A DNA stretch of 64,000 bases, taken from NCBI GenBank assembly GCA_008360975.2, contig CM039193.1:8298501-8362500 (forward strand), read 5' to 3'. The position numbers and the translations under genes were made by a program. This DNA is from Lichenostomus cassidix. Its lineage: Eukaryota; Chordata; Aves; Passeriformes; Meliphagidae. The notes under the pieces were generated by a model. It saw nothing but the letters and a program-made list of their open reading frames with translations. It was not told the DNA's origin and ran no database searches. Positions 28,201 through 43,200 of this stretch are shown one piece after another (the stretch's first letter is position 1; every line of letters starts with the position of its first letter).

Positions 28201-31200
28201 TTTTTAGAAGCAGTCCTATTTCAATTTCACTTGGTGTCATTAATGTGGATTTTGCTTGTCCAAGTTTTAACTGGATGATGTATGTGTGTTGTGGGGCAGG
28301 GGTAGGAGGAGAGGACATTTCAGAGACAACTTCTTTATATTTTGCCAGCAGTCTGAAATGTTTCATGCCAGTCAGTTGTGCAGAATAATATGTGTTTCTT
28401 CTCACACAGATGTTTTCAGCCACTTGTCTCACTTGCCATCCATATTTTTATGGATTCAAAATCTTCTGATTGGATTTTATGAAGTGAACAATATGAAACT
28501 TTCTGTGCAAGTTCACCCAGATGCATCAGTTATTGCAACAACACAGCCATATGTTTCCTAGTGCACACAATACATTACTGGAGTTATAGTGAAATCCTGG
28601 ATTCCTGTTCCCTTCTCCATGTAAATCAAGGTACTTATGTTTGTCTAGAAGACCTCTCTCCCTGGGGTGATGGTTGTCAAAGGAACCATCTCCTTAGGAG
28701 TTCTTGAATGGATGAAGTGGACAGAGACAATTTACTGTAGTCCACAGGGTACAACAGGAGGTACCTTGAAACAGAACTTTGGACTCTATTCCAGAATTGA
28801 TTTTATAGTTCTGATGACATTAGAATTGCTTATATTTTAAAGCAAGCTGCATTATTTGTCTTCTTTTTGCCCATACATTGGCTAAGTCCAGTTTTATTAA
28901 GTAATTTTTATGCATGTGCTAAAGCAATTTGGTGCTTGGTACATTTTATATACTGAAAAAACAAATAAATACCATTATCTGTAAAAATAAAGTGTTTCAT
29001 CATATCAAGTTAATATGATCAACAATGAAAACTTGTATTTCCATATAATAAAATTTAAAACAAAATAGTATAATTTATTACTTAGTTCTTATGCTATTTT
29101 AATCCAGTACACACAGTAGACTTAAATTTCTCTAAAAATCATTTTCGAGAAATGCAGGTGGTATTCATAAAATACCTGACTTGCAAGTGCATCATAAATT
29201 CAGTAGCCCTTGTGAACTGCCAGAAAAGCATTATGGGGCTGTAAATACAGAAGATGACAAAATTATGAGGTCAGTTTGCATCATGATATAAACTGGAGAG
29301 GATGTGACTTGAATACCATTATTCACATCGTTACCTTTCCTTTATAATGGAAAACTCTGTAATGTTTTTCACAGAGGATGGGTACTTAAATAAGAAGGAA
29401 ATAAAATTAGTGGTAATTCTATAATTTAATTCCTAAATTTTTTTTAAAGACACTTTTAACAAATCCTGTATAAGCAACTAGAAAATGTCTAAAACTTTGT
29501 AATCCTACTGTAGCTCTGTAGGAAACACATAGAATATTTAAAAAATTTATATAGCCCCTTTAGGTGTGTGGGTGTAAATTCTATGGTGTGAAGACCATTC
29601 CGTGGTGCATTTACTGAATGAACAAATAGTTTGTTGTAAAGAGTGCTAAAAACCAGGCCTTGAGTAATTTTTAAAAGTGTAGCAGTGATATTTTCTGGGA
29701 AATGAAGAGACCAATGTGGAAGCTATTGTCCCGTAAATGTTGGTTCTAATAAGATAAAAGGACAAGCCAGGAAAGAATCCCTGTGAAGATAATGGAAATT
29801 CAGTCAATAAGAAGACTCAGCTCGACTCATTGTCCATTGGTTCCACTGGGTAAAGGTCGTAAGTCTGCCAAGAATATTGCTCCTGCCATAAAAATCACCC
29901 ACTTTGTGTGCTCTGCAAGGTGCAGAACCAGTTAATGAGAGGAGACAGCTGAGGGCAGAGGCTGCAGAGCCAGAGGAGTGAGATGATGTTCCAGCCCTGG
30001 CAGTGCAATTCCCACTGACTGATGTGCTCTGTGGTCCTGGCACAACTCGGGAGTTGCTTTCTTCTCTCCAAATAGGAAGCTGGAACTATCTTGCTTCTTC
30101 CTCCAGTGCAAGGACTACAATTTGCTGTCCATCCAGCATTTGCTCAGTCAGATTTTGTCCTCCAAATTATTTGTGTGTCATAGAAAGTTTGGAAGTTTTA
30201 CTTAAGGAAATGCTGAAAGACAGTAAGTGCTCTAGAATTTCAGCCGTACTGAACTGCAAAATGCAGAGCTGTTCTCTGATAAACATCACTTGAACCTAAT
30301 TTATGAATAGATTTTTATAAAATTCTACAGAATCTCTCCAGAATATTTATTCCTGATAAAAGCTGATTTTTCTGCCTTAGAGAAAGATTTCAACTTATTA
30401 GAAAAACCCTATCTTTCTAAACATTGCCTCACTAGATCCTGTCTTGGCATCCTACTCAACTCTTCCCAAACTACCAAATAAAATGTGTTCCTCTTCTTCA
30501 AACTGTTGTTCCCCAGGAACTGCACCAAAGCAGGGAACAAATATTTCAGCATTTAATTGAGTATCCTTTCATGAGAAGTGTATTTTACTTAAATAATTTC
30601 ATGCCAAATGTGCAGAGCCAAACTTTCAATTAGTTTTTACCCAGATGTTTCTTTTTCCAGTTTCTTTTATCTAAACTTGGCTGATAAGGGAGCAGCCTCT
30701 GACAAATGACTGAGAGAAAGTGACCTCCTTCACATGGGCTTGGTATGAGCTGACTAAAGCAGGTTGTCTTGTCATTGTAACCTGCATTTTTTATGTTAGA
30801 CTGATTGGGATGTCATCATTATTCTTTCCTCTACAATCCAAAAAAAACCCAAAAAACTAAACAACAAAATCGACCCAAAGAAAAGCAAATAACATTTCAT
30901 CCCTTTTTTGGTAAATGTTATAGATTTGAGATTTGTCACCACAGAATGCTTCATTGATGTGGAGAGTGGCATGTTCGAGGAGGACAGACAATAACTTTTT
31001 TTAAAAAATTGTTGATCTTGCCTTAAGGAAAAAAAAGCAGAACCAAATCCTCAGTTTCTACTTTATCAAACAATGGTATTTTCTTATTTTTTTAATGATA
31101 TGCATGCACAGCACTTCAGATATTAATCATGAAATGCAAAAACATATACCATTAACTAAAGGCATTTTTAAATTATATTCAAATTTGATTACAGGTAAAA

Positions 31201-34200
31201 TTATGGTATGTTATTTATAAATATAAATTATATGTAAATATAATGAACACCTCTTTCTGTGCATTCTGACCACTCTGTTGGTTTTAGGAAATAATTTTTT
31301 TTTTTCTCTTTCTTTGAAATTTTCTTCTAGAGAAGTCTTTTTTTAGAACCTATTGTTACCATATATATTGCCATTATCATGGCACCTGAAATTTGCATAA
31401 TTTGCATAATATCACTGATTCCAGCATAAAAACACATCAGCTGTAAACTCTCCAATATTAAAAGTATCTTTAGCTTTGAGACTACCATTCAAGTACTCTC
31501 ATCCATCCCGGATGAAAACTAAACATTTCAATAGCTGGTGCATGTGTTATTGTACCATTGAGAGATTCTGTAAAATTAGACTCACCTACGAAATGGTGCA
31601 ATAAAGAAGGATTGTAGCTATAACATTTATTTGCACTACACCAGAACCTCTCCCTCGTGCAGGGTGTGAAATTCAGGCACAAGAGGTCTTCGTCTCCTGC
31701 ATTTCCAAGCAAAGGTTTGAATGGCAAAATAACTTAGTTAAGAAACACATTTGAAGACTGAGGTTTTCAAGGAAGGAACATATTTATTCTTATGATTTAT
31801 TACCAGATCAAGGTCATACAATACCATTACTTCTGCAAAACAGACAATATTATACCATGAAGTAGTATAAAATTACACAACAGTTGTCAAAGTAAGTGAA
31901 AAACAACCATGTTATCACAAAATGTACTTTGGTTTTTATTTTACTTGTTCAGTTACTTACCCACAAAATAGAGTAATTTGCAGTAGATCTCCCAGTCGTT
32001 AATCTGAATTAGCAAAGTTCTGCTGCATTTGTCAGGCAATAATGGGCATGAAAAAGAACATGACAAAAGAAGCAAATGGCACAGGAACCATCTAATTGAA
32101 CAGGTTACATTTTTTAATCATGATGGTAAAAAGCTTAGCTGCAGAAAGGTTGTGTAGATCCAAGTGACTAACACATAAAAGCCTGTTAAAATAATCCAGA
32201 AATGGCTTTCCCTTGTATGGGAATCTGAGAACATGGAAATATGACAGCATGTGCAATAAGGGTCTGAATAAAAAACAGGGCAAATAATTCAAACGTGTTA
32301 CATCTATGTTAATATAAGGTAGTCTATGTCTTTTTTTTTACTTTTTTTTTCTGTGGGTTTGTTTGTTTGTTTGTTTGTTTGTTTGGTTTTGGTTGGGTTT
32401 TTGTGTTTGGTTTTTTTTTGCTTCAGGACTTACTGAGAATAATTTTATTGGTTGCACACTTTTTCTGTATATTCCTGGGCCATTCAAACAAAGTTGTCTG
32501 GCCTTGCTTATATGTAAAGATGGCAGTAAAAGACTTTACCTCTCTGATATGTCAGATGGAAAGGATGAGCCCTCATCTTGTTCCCAGACTGTTGCAATCT
32601 CTCCTTCCATACTCAGCTGAACTGTTGCTATGGCTCTTTACCAGTGTGGCTTTTTCCAGGGCATCTCCAGCATTTGTAGATGACAGGTTGCTTTGGTCCT
32701 CCCACAAGCCAGCACCTAACATTACCTAAATATCTTGTTTAATAAGTAGAATTCACATCTCCTTTGTTATCCTTGAATCCAATCTAACACCCCTAAGACA
32801 GCTCATTTAGTGATTTAAGACTTCAAGCGCAGATTCAAGTGTTCCCTGCACAGTTGCACTTGTACTTTTTATGATCTCATGTTTAGTTACTAACTAACTC
32901 ATGGATAATTAAATTATTTAGCTTTTAAGGAGGTCCCTGCCTCCATTAGAAGTGCAGTGCTTGGCAAAATGGACTTGCTGAAGTGGTTTGGAGGAAGGGA
33001 AAAGGCATTTTCTAAATATGCTTGTGATTTTCTCAATCTTAGTGCTAGGAAAAAAAGAAAGTTCCAGTAAAGTATACAGTAAATGAAGATATTATGTATT
33101 AGGGATGGAATGAATCTGTCATTTTGACGGATTGTGAGGCAAAGAACAGATTAACAGATTACTCATAGTCAGAATGCAGCTCACTGTGAAAAATGTGCAG
33201 GAAATGATAAGTGTTGGTTTGTGCTGATTTAATGATATCTTGAAACTACAGTAGCACTCCAGGAGAAAAACACAATGTAGCTCATGGCTTTCTTTTTTTT
33301 TTTAAATCATCAATGTATTGCCAGATTGCCCTTAAATACTTTTCAAAATAGAACTTTCAATTCATACAAAGTCATATGAAAATATATATTTATGTTATTT
33401 TTCAAGATTTTTGTTAAAATATGCATTCAAAACTCCTTGGTTTTTATGTATAAGTATACTCTGTATTCTTTTGGTAGTATATCTTCTTCTGCTTCTGTGA
33501 ACTCACTCAGTTTTTCATTTAAAAAATGCTGGTTTCTCCACCTGGAACTGAGTAGCACTGAACAGTTATTGATGTATATATTAATACTGAATTTGTCCTA
33601 GTTTATGACATTTTATGTAAAAACTTACACATTTTCAAGATTTGTAATTCTTCAAATTGATATGTAATTCAAGAAATTGAATTGTTTAAAGTAATTTAGA
33701 TACAATAATGGGCAAAATAAAGCTCAGGTGATTTCATAATTATTACAGTCATATGTAATGCCAGGACCTGAACTTAGTTTCAACATATTTTCAAATAATA
33801 TTTGTATTTTGTACGTAAATCAAACAAATCTCATTATTAATAGCCTACAAATTTCCTTCATTCACTACTGAAGCTATTATTGAAGAGTTTATTTCTGTGA
33901 AGATACTTCTATTAAAAAATAAGCCCAAATGTCCCATTATGCACACAACATTAATATATGACAAAGCAGAAACAAAATAGGTGTGTGTAGGTAATTTGGC
34001 TTAAGTTAATGAAGTTACACATATGCCTGAAGCTGACCAGATATGGAAATAATTGAACATTCAGATCTTTTAATCTAGAGGATTCTAAGCCAGTAATTCA
34101 TGCTCCAAAAATCATGTATCAGGGAATAGGTGAGGAATCTTACAAAGCCAGGTGAATATTTATTAATTTATCTAAGAACTGAGATAGTCTCTACTAAACT

Positions 34201-37200
34201 TTCTTAAATAGATATAATTAAAATTAAAAACAAGAGAAAAAATAGGTCTTTATTTCAGCAGAACTGAACCATACTTTAGATGTGAGCTGGCACTCTGCAT
34301 TCAGTGCACTGTGGTAAGTTACACACTTACACACTTGGAGCATTTGCAGCAGGATTTGCTTCATGTGGAACTAAATATTTCTAATACAAAGGAAGTGTGC
34401 ACTGAGATTTAGGTTGATAGCTGCGCAAGATGTCAAGAATTGCTCCTATTTTGGTTACAATATTTTTACCCTCTTGATTCATACGTTGACACTTTCTGTC
34501 CCTTCACAGTTAGTCAAATAATCCACTTAAAAAAACAGTTCAGCAAATGTGCTCCTCTTGCTTCACTCAGGCACGAGTCTGTTCTCCTCTCAAGTTCATA
34601 AAAATTCAATGAGTAGATGCAGTTAAATACCACTTTTGTGTTTTTAGTGATTGTACCCCTCAGGTGCTTAATCTGATGTGTTCTTAATGATACCAAACTG
34701 ATGCTGATCTTTCATTCCCTGGTTTGGTATAATGGAGCCCTTGCTTTGCACTTTTAAAGCATACTACAAGGCTGAACAAATATTCCCTTTAATTTTGGTA
34801 TAGACTGTTGGACAAAACCATACTAAAACTTTTAAACATTTCAATTTTGCTAATAAAGTGAATTAAATGATCCCACAGATTTAAGTAATACAAATTAATT
34901 GTGATCCAAAAGAAATGCAATAAAGTATGTTATCTCAATTCAGAGCAATATTAAAAATCTTTATACTAAGTGATTTGGCATTTTCTCAGTCTCCCTGCCT
35001 GCAAAACTATCTGTAAAAAAATCAAAGTATCAAAGGTGTTCATTAAGATTTAAATTAAAAACTTCTGATTCTAATGATTTCTGTTGATGGTAATAATTTT
35101 AATACATTGTCACTGATAAGTGCTACTTAATAAAGCATCACTAATTTTCTCAACAGACTTTGCTGATGGAGGCCTTTTTTCTGCAAAATTTAGCATACTG
35201 TCATAAAATTATCTTCATAAGTCCAAAAGATTCTTTTGCTTTCCATCACAGTTCAGCTGTTGTGTGATATTTCACTGTATGACCATTATTATCTAAAGGT
35301 ATTTTTCACGAATTTTTAGAGTAATCTTTTTTAAGAAAAATATAACAAGATTATATAACCTTTGTATTGTATTTTGGTATGAAGAATATCTGTCAGAACA
35401 ACAAAGAATTTCAGTGCAAGCACTAAAGGTGCATGCTACTGATGAGTGTATGTGGAACCTATTCTGAGCCTTCCTGCAATGCAGCTCACAATGTCAAAAG
35501 GCAATATTTGGCATTCCACACTGTTATCAGGAAGCTCTAGATAGTTTATTGCACATTGATTGTATTGATTACAGCTGGAGGCATTGATAGCATAAATAGA
35601 GTGTCTTTAATTAGTCAGAGTGTGTGATTAGTTTTTCTGTTTTAATGAGATAAGCTAGCTTCTTTAATAAGTTCTCAAAAAATATGTTCTTTATTTACTC
35701 AGAATAAAACCACAATAAACAGGAACACAGGGCACAGTCTGTATTTCTCAGAATATTGCCAGTGGTCTCCATTTTGGGCCTTGACCTTTTGTCAAGGTCT
35801 AAGACATTTTTCAGGGTGACTCTGCAGAATCAGGCATGTGCTGCTGCTTTCTGCCATCAGACCACATCCCATGAGCATTGTCAGATTCTGGTGGGTTTGG
35901 TGGCTGATTTTGAGGCACATCAAACCACACATGCAAGGGACAGGAATGGAAAATATGTTCTACCATGCTACCAGGTATCAACATGCATTTAGCTGGTATT
36001 CCTAAAATCTTCTGAAGCTTTGGTGTAAACAAAGAGCCTTTGGCTGCACTCAGGGAATGCAGATATGGTGAGCAATGACAGCTAATAATGAAAAGTCAAG
36101 GCAAGCATTTGGCTATGTGGCTTTGGTTGTACAAACTCCCACTGGCATTAGCTGAACAGCAGAAGAGGAGAAGGATTGGCTGGGAAGTTGGCCAAATATG
36201 TGAAAATAATATGATGGTGTAAGAAAATTCTAAAGTATGTTTTTTACATTTTGACATGATGGAAAATTCAATATCTCTTCCTTTAAATCTGTTACACTAC
36301 TTGCTGGATTTCTACCCCAACAGTTCTGTTTCCTGAGGCGGAAAATTAGTTTTTTCCATTTTGACTGCAAACAGATAGGTGATTGTCCCCAGATTCAACC
36401 CAGATTATGCACACATGCCAGCAGGAGATGATGTGGAATCAATAACAAGTCCAGAAGTAGTAGTAAAACCAACAAAAAAAAAAAGCAATCAGCATATTTT
36501 AGCAATTGTACCAGATGACTGAGCCTTGCCAGATTTCTCTGACAGAAGCAACTTGTACTTGAGATCATGAACACTTTTCAGAAAATAGAAGTGTATTACC
36601 TGTTTCCTTGGTGTTGGACAATCTAGTTGAGACAATTACAGTCAGGAGTGTGTAGAAATCTGCCAAGCTTTGGAAAAATCTATCCCTTTTAGACAAAGCC
36701 ATGTATGTTGAAGTTACCTCTAGAGCTCTGGCAGATCTTCCTGACCTCTAGCACAAGTTCACAGGCATAATGCTTTTGTGCCAGCTGCTGGAACAGCCAC
36801 TGGCTGGAACAGACAGACATAAGTTTAATCAACCCCAAACCAAACTTCATTTACTCTTTTGAACTGCACTGCTCCAATCAGCATGAAGCAAATATACGGG
36901 AATTTATCCCCCTTCCATACTTCTTGCCTTGCAGTGTAGGTTGGTCAAAAAGGATGGATCTGGTTCTATCAAAATGAGCTGATTCATTGATGTCCCTCAA
37001 TTCTGTGTTCAAGTGTTGATTTGCAGTTACTTAGTCTATTTAATGAAGATATGGAAGCTTTAATATGTTACAGCTCCTTACTGCTGGAGAGGAAAGATGG
37101 GAACTTAAGGAAAGATCAGCTATGCACAGTGTGCAGAGATTAATTTCATATGGGAAAAGAATTACAAGACATGGTCACCTGCACAAGGAATGTCTTAACT

Positions 37201-40200
37201 TTGTGACTTATATGTGTCCTTACAGGGCTATCTTTCTCTGACTGATAGTATAATATGAGTGACTTTGTCACTGCTTTGCAGTTCGCAATGAAAAACAGTG
37301 ACAACAATAACAATAAAAACAACTGTTCTGTTTTCCTTTCCCTGAGCTGTAACAACCAAAGACAGTGTTTCATAAAGTGGGGTACGTGAAAGGAACGTTG
37401 GACTTTGCATGAATGTATGATAGCATGAAAATAATTTTTAGAAGTTATCACAGTACTGTCCAGGAGAGACATAATTTGTCCATGAATAGGGGAAGAAAGT
37501 ACTCTCTCCTCTATGATAAATATCTCATCAAAATATTTTTCTTTACAGAAGTAAAACAGATGCATGACACCTGTGATAAGAGTCCTCTACATAGTCTTGC
37601 CAGTAGATAGAATCATGTTATGTTCAATAACAAATTTTATTTATAACATACAACATTTTATAAGAATAAGAAATGGATATAAAGAATTCTTTATAATGTA
37701 TTTGCCTAACAGTGTTGTTTCCCCCATATCAGCAACAACATCCAGACTTAATCAAATGTTTCCTTTTCAGAAAATTGTTAGTGGCATCCATTTCATGTCC
37801 AAACTCAGCTCCAAGTCACCACCCATCCAGACAGGGAATTCTGTGTCACCCTATTTTATGGGCTCAGAGCACTGCCAAGTCAGTGGTAACCAAACCAAAC
37901 ACGTCTTGTGATTGTCTTTGAGCCTTTTTCCTTAGAGGGGGTAAGGATTTTTAATCAAATTGACTTCCACATGTTTCTGATTCCAAGCCTTTATTTCTCA
38001 GAAAAAGACTCTCATGAGTAGGCTTTCAGAGGATAACTCTGTGGGTTATGGATCACACCTCCTGTACACCCTGTGCTGTGCTGAGGGAGCCACACCAGCT
38101 GAAATCTGAAAAGCAAACCTGACTTAAACCACAGATTTTAATGTGAACAGAACAGGTGAAAAGGCTAAGAAAGGAAGCCTTAACATTTATAATTACATTA
38201 ACTGTTAAGTTTATTTTTATAATAATAAAATCCAACTTGATTTTGTTTCAGAACACTTGATGACCTGCAATTTCTTTTGATTTTTTTTTTAAATAATCAA
38301 AACAATTAGAACGAACAGGAACACAAACTGTGCTTTTATGAATGATATTTTGGTTTGTATTTTTCAGGGACTGGTTAAATGTGTTCAGTCCCCCCATCAT
38401 TCCTGGAAGCCAACAACTGGAAGAGCTCACTAAATCTTCAACAGAACAGAGTACTGAAGGTGGACATTTATGAAGATAATTAAAAGATCCTGGGTAGAAA
38501 GACATTTCTAAATGTTCTTTCTGTAGTGCTGGTACTTCCTTCTCATCCTTTTTCCATCCTACTACTTTTTGGTTTCAAGTTCCCTTGTTAATTATTCTCA
38601 GCTCAAGGTAGCAGAGTTTTCTATGCACTTTTATTTGCCTCTGCTAGAAGAATAACATGCAGTTGCAGTTTCCTAATGTTCTGGCTCTATACAGATTAAC
38701 TCATAAAAAATTCATCTTATTTGTTAAAAATAAGGAATTAATGCTAATAGGGATGGCAAACCTTCCTAAGAAAGAACACAAAGACTAAACATTCTTATTC
38801 AGAGGCACGATTATACTTGCATAAGAGATACTTCTCTTACGAAGAAAAATTGCATATTTAGCTTTAAATGAAACCTTAGTGTGATTTCCTGAGGACTGTT
38901 GTCACCAGACTTACAGGCTTTTGCTTATTGATGGTGTTTGCTTAGAGAATGGCAAAGAACTGAACTGAAACTGGAAAGTCAACAGAATAAAGAAAATACC
39001 TTGTTTTCCTCAAATGCCCTTTTTTCTCATCAGCTATCTAAGGAAACAGGGTTGAGTCATCCTCATAGAGCATCACAGAATGGTTTGGGCTGAAAGGGAC
39101 CTTGGAGTCCAGTCCCAACCCCACTGCCATGGACAGGGACACCTCCCACTCAACCAGGCTGCTCAAAGCCCTGTCCAACCTGGCCTTGGACACTTCCAGG
39201 GGAGACATTTGCATTTTTCTTCAAGACTCAGGAATTCATTGGGAGCACTCATAAATCTGACCCCTGTATTTTGGCTGTCCAAGCAGTAAAGATGTATCAG
39301 TGATTTACTGTCTGAAATAAATTATGTCCCTCAAATTGGGAATATTTTCATAGACGTAGATTTGTAATTGTTTGTGACAGCAAAATACAATTTTTCTGTC
39401 AGGAAGGGACCTTGCTTTAAAGAATCAAGTAATATGTTGTGTTAAGGGTCTTAAATAAGCCAAAGAGAATTGGACACTAATCCTTGAGCTATGGGCATAT
39501 TGGATAAAAATTCATGAAAGATCCCAGAGAATTTTTTATGTTAGTATTATGAAATCCAAGGCTTGTTGCAGTAAACCTATAATTTTGTAAATTTTAAAAA
39601 CTGTGTTATTATCTTTAAAAAGCTTTTAAAAAATAAGTATATTTTGGAATTTTTATTTCTCCTCTTATTCACACTAGAATTTCCAAACTCTTTTGTGAAT
39701 TGTTCCTAAACTCATTTTGCTTTAAGCTGAAATATTTTACATCATGTACCTGTGATTGCACATTTGGAGAAGAGAAATTTGTCTGTATACCGTAGCTTTT
39801 TATTTCAGCCTTTTATTTTCGTACCTTCACTCAGTCAAATTCTGATTCATGTATATGTAGGATGTTTGTAATTTTGATAACTTCATGCAGAAACTTTTCT
39901 ATCTCCAGATACTCAAAAAAACCCAATGAAGAGATCTTTTCTCCAAGAAATAAGAGAGAGCGGCAAAGCCATTCCTTGACCTTCCCTCCCCTGACAGGAC
40001 AGTTTGGATTTTTTCTGACCTACTGGACAATCCCTCTCTGTGAAAGTAGCAGAGAAGCTGCAGTGCTGTGTGATAAAGGCCTGTCAGATTAGATCATCCC
40101 CATCAAACACTAGTATCTGGGTATTTTTCTTAGATACCTTATTTTTTAAAAATCCTGATGGACCATGGCAACTAGATGGTTTGGAGTATCATTTTTGAAA

Positions 40201-43200
40201 GAGGTGCTAAATAAATTGTGTCCTGTGATATATCTCGAGGACTTTGGGAAAAACTTTTTTTTCCTTCATCACTTCACTTGAGGTCAGTTATTTGTGTGAC
40301 AAAAGAAAAGTTCATTACTGTCAGCTACATACCAGATCTGAACAACAAACTGAATCCTCAAATCCATTCCAGAAAATTCTGCTGCCCTACTCACCCTCAC
40401 CTTTTTTGGAGTTTTTAATATCACATTAGAAAATTACTTAATTCTCATGTTGGAATTGTCCCAAGGTTGTTTTCTCTGTCTGTGTAGTTTTCCAGTGTTC
40501 CAAGTATCACAGGATTACAAAAGTCCATTATCAATACTGAAAATCTGCAATGAGTAATAATGTATTCAAGATATGAATTTTATCTAGAAGTATCCTTAAA
40601 GAAAAATAGTATAGCATTATTAAATTAATAAAGAATTGTTAATTCTTACATTTAAAAAACATCATTAAGTTGAGGCATAGCTTTGGGGGAAAAGGTGATT
40701 CCTTTCTAAGAAAGCATTGCAGTCTGTAGTTCCTTTCTTAACAGTTGCACCATCCATTAGTTAAATGGTGAGATGCAAGGAGAAGTAGTCTTCTATTCAA
40801 CAAGTTTCACAATACAATAAGGGGAAAATTTAGACTCATAAATATGATAAATTTCCATTGATTTTCCCTTATTGGGCATTGATAGTTCTGAGGGATAGAC
40901 AATTTATCTTGACATGACAAGAAAGTCTCCACAGTAAGTGACAGTGGCAGAGCCACAAATTCTCTGGAATTTACTTTATGGTATCTTGGTTTTAAGACCA
41001 AGGGATAAGGTTTCAAAGACTCTAGGAACCACACATTCTTCTTTCTTGGGCTACAGCTGCTGACAGTAGTCCTATGGTAACCCTGCAGTACATAATTACA
41101 GCACAGATTTGAGCACTGTAGTTCAGTGTTCAAGGATCACACTGGAGAAAATATCAAAATATCAGCAGTGTCCTTTCCAGCACCCATCTGACAGCTGCTC
41201 AGTGCACTTGACTTCCATCAGCATCAGAATATGATCTGTGCATCTTATAGTGAGATTTGCTGCGAGATGTTTTCTAATACTAAAAACCCTAGAATATGGT
41301 AAAAGTATATTTCTGTGAAAAGGGAAACTATTTATTTTAGTACTCCAGACTGTGGTAACTACATAAACACTGTTGACATAATCTAAATAACAGCAGTAAT
41401 TTTTATTCATTTCAGTGTTCAGAAAAAGCTGCCACAGGCCTGCCCTGTCCTTTGTTATCTGGGTTTAGACATCTTGATCAAGTCTTTTTCCAGAAAAACA
41501 ATAGCTCCCCTGATTTCAGTGGGGCAGCATTTCATTTAATATAACAGGTATTTACAGGTACTAGCTACCTTCAGTCTTCTTTCAGCTAAACAAAAAAAAT
41601 ACTCATCCCTCTGTAATGTATACCACAGACCTCAGTTTTCATTTAAAATCAAGCCATTTTCTCACCTTAAAATACCATTTAATTCTTCTGTGATTTAAGA
41701 ACAAAACCTTTGATTTTGCTTTCACCATGAGATGCAAATTAAACTGCCAAGAGGTCTTTTCCTGCAATTCTGAGTAGCTTCAAACCCCAAAAGTGTGGGT
41801 GGTGGCAGCATGAACAGCTATGGAAATTTTCTTTGAAAGTGACCTGTTTATCAGTTAATTTGGCCATGGGCACTTCATTCCTATATATGATCAGGTTGCA
41901 CAGAATGTATCACTTGAAACAAAAAAGACACTTTCTAACACAGCCATTACACCTTATTGGAGTCTTTTAGAAGAATATCACTTCATTTAAGTAGTAATTC
42001 TATTTAGGAAGAATAGCAGTGAGGTTTTCATCTGTCTGCTCAGAACTGAATACTCCATGCTGCCACGGGAAATTTGTTGCAACTCCTAGAAATGCCTTAT
42101 AATGCATTCAGAGGTCTTGTGAGATGCTAAAAGAAAGAAGCCTGACTTAAAAAAAAAAAAAAAAAAGAGGTCTAGAAATCTAAGTTCTCCTTTTGGTCAC
42201 ATGAAAATACATGCAGGGAATTATTCATACAAAGGTATAAATCCAGCTAGTCCTGGATGCAATATAATTCTGATTCAGTCTGAATTCAAGGCACACAGGG
42301 AAAGAGGTATACCCCTGATGAGTCTGAAGAATTTCTTATTCCTACCTCAAGCCCTGGAGTGTATTGAGTGGCCAGTTCCAAGGTAAAGAGGGAGGGGAGA
42401 CTTAAGTTTAGGAGAGAAAAGAGAATAATTTTGAAGCAAAGAATAGGCACTGAAAAGCAAAATAATAAAAGGAAGAATGCAGTGGAAATAACAGCATGGT
42501 TTCAGGTGAAATTGCTAGGCTGTGTGAGGGAATGAGGCATGAACACCATTTGCTTGTGTATTGTGATCTGAAGTGGAGAAAAAGACATTCAGTTATTCAC
42601 CTTCTCTCTGCACTGCATAACTTTTCCCAAGAGCTGTCCAAACAGAATATTCCAGTTAACCTCATTTAGCTTCCTAGGCCTGACGAAGCACCCACAGCAG
42701 GGAGGGAAACAATTTGGCTTTACCTTCTTATCTTTGGTTACAGTAAAAGACAGTTCCTTTCTGATGGTATTTGTTACATGCTACTGAGGAAACAAAAATG
42801 AAATCTCTTCTAAAAGGATGAAATGCACACTTCTGTATGTATCAAATGCACCAACCTACTTTCTGGTCCCCAGATAATGTAACCTATATTTCACTGTGTG
42901 ATCCTGGCTGTAAATAGACCCAGAGCACTGTGAAACCATTGCTGTTTGCATAACAGGCCATTACTTACCAGGAAATGTTAAGGCATACAAAGCACTCAGT
43001 TGGTATTAGCAGGCTGAGAATGGGATGAGCATTTATGATGAAATTCAAGATACGAATTGCATTCAGCTGTGAATTATTTCCTGTCAAAAAGCTATAGATC
43101 ATATGACTTTGATTTAGCTCATATGAAAGATAGACAGGTTCAGAAAAGAAGCTACAATATAGAAAGCATCTGTAAGAAAAGCCTGTAGGGCTTTATCAGT

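Noticed and set aside
35752..35970. Exon-like stretch after tttctcag, open for 79 codons
   Set aside because: The phase at the good donor (CCAG/gtatca) is 0, but phase 2 is needed by the flanking exons. A 45-base version would fit but has a weak donor.
37146..37565. 139-codon minus-strand open frame
   Set aside because: Unusual composition (runs of Leu, Ile, His), no similarity I know, and it lies within a long AT-rich intron.
37760..37880. Possible exon after ccttttcag with a frame to AGTG/gtaacc
   Set aside because: It leaves in phase 0 and cannot join exon J, which needs phase 2. The peptide does not look related.
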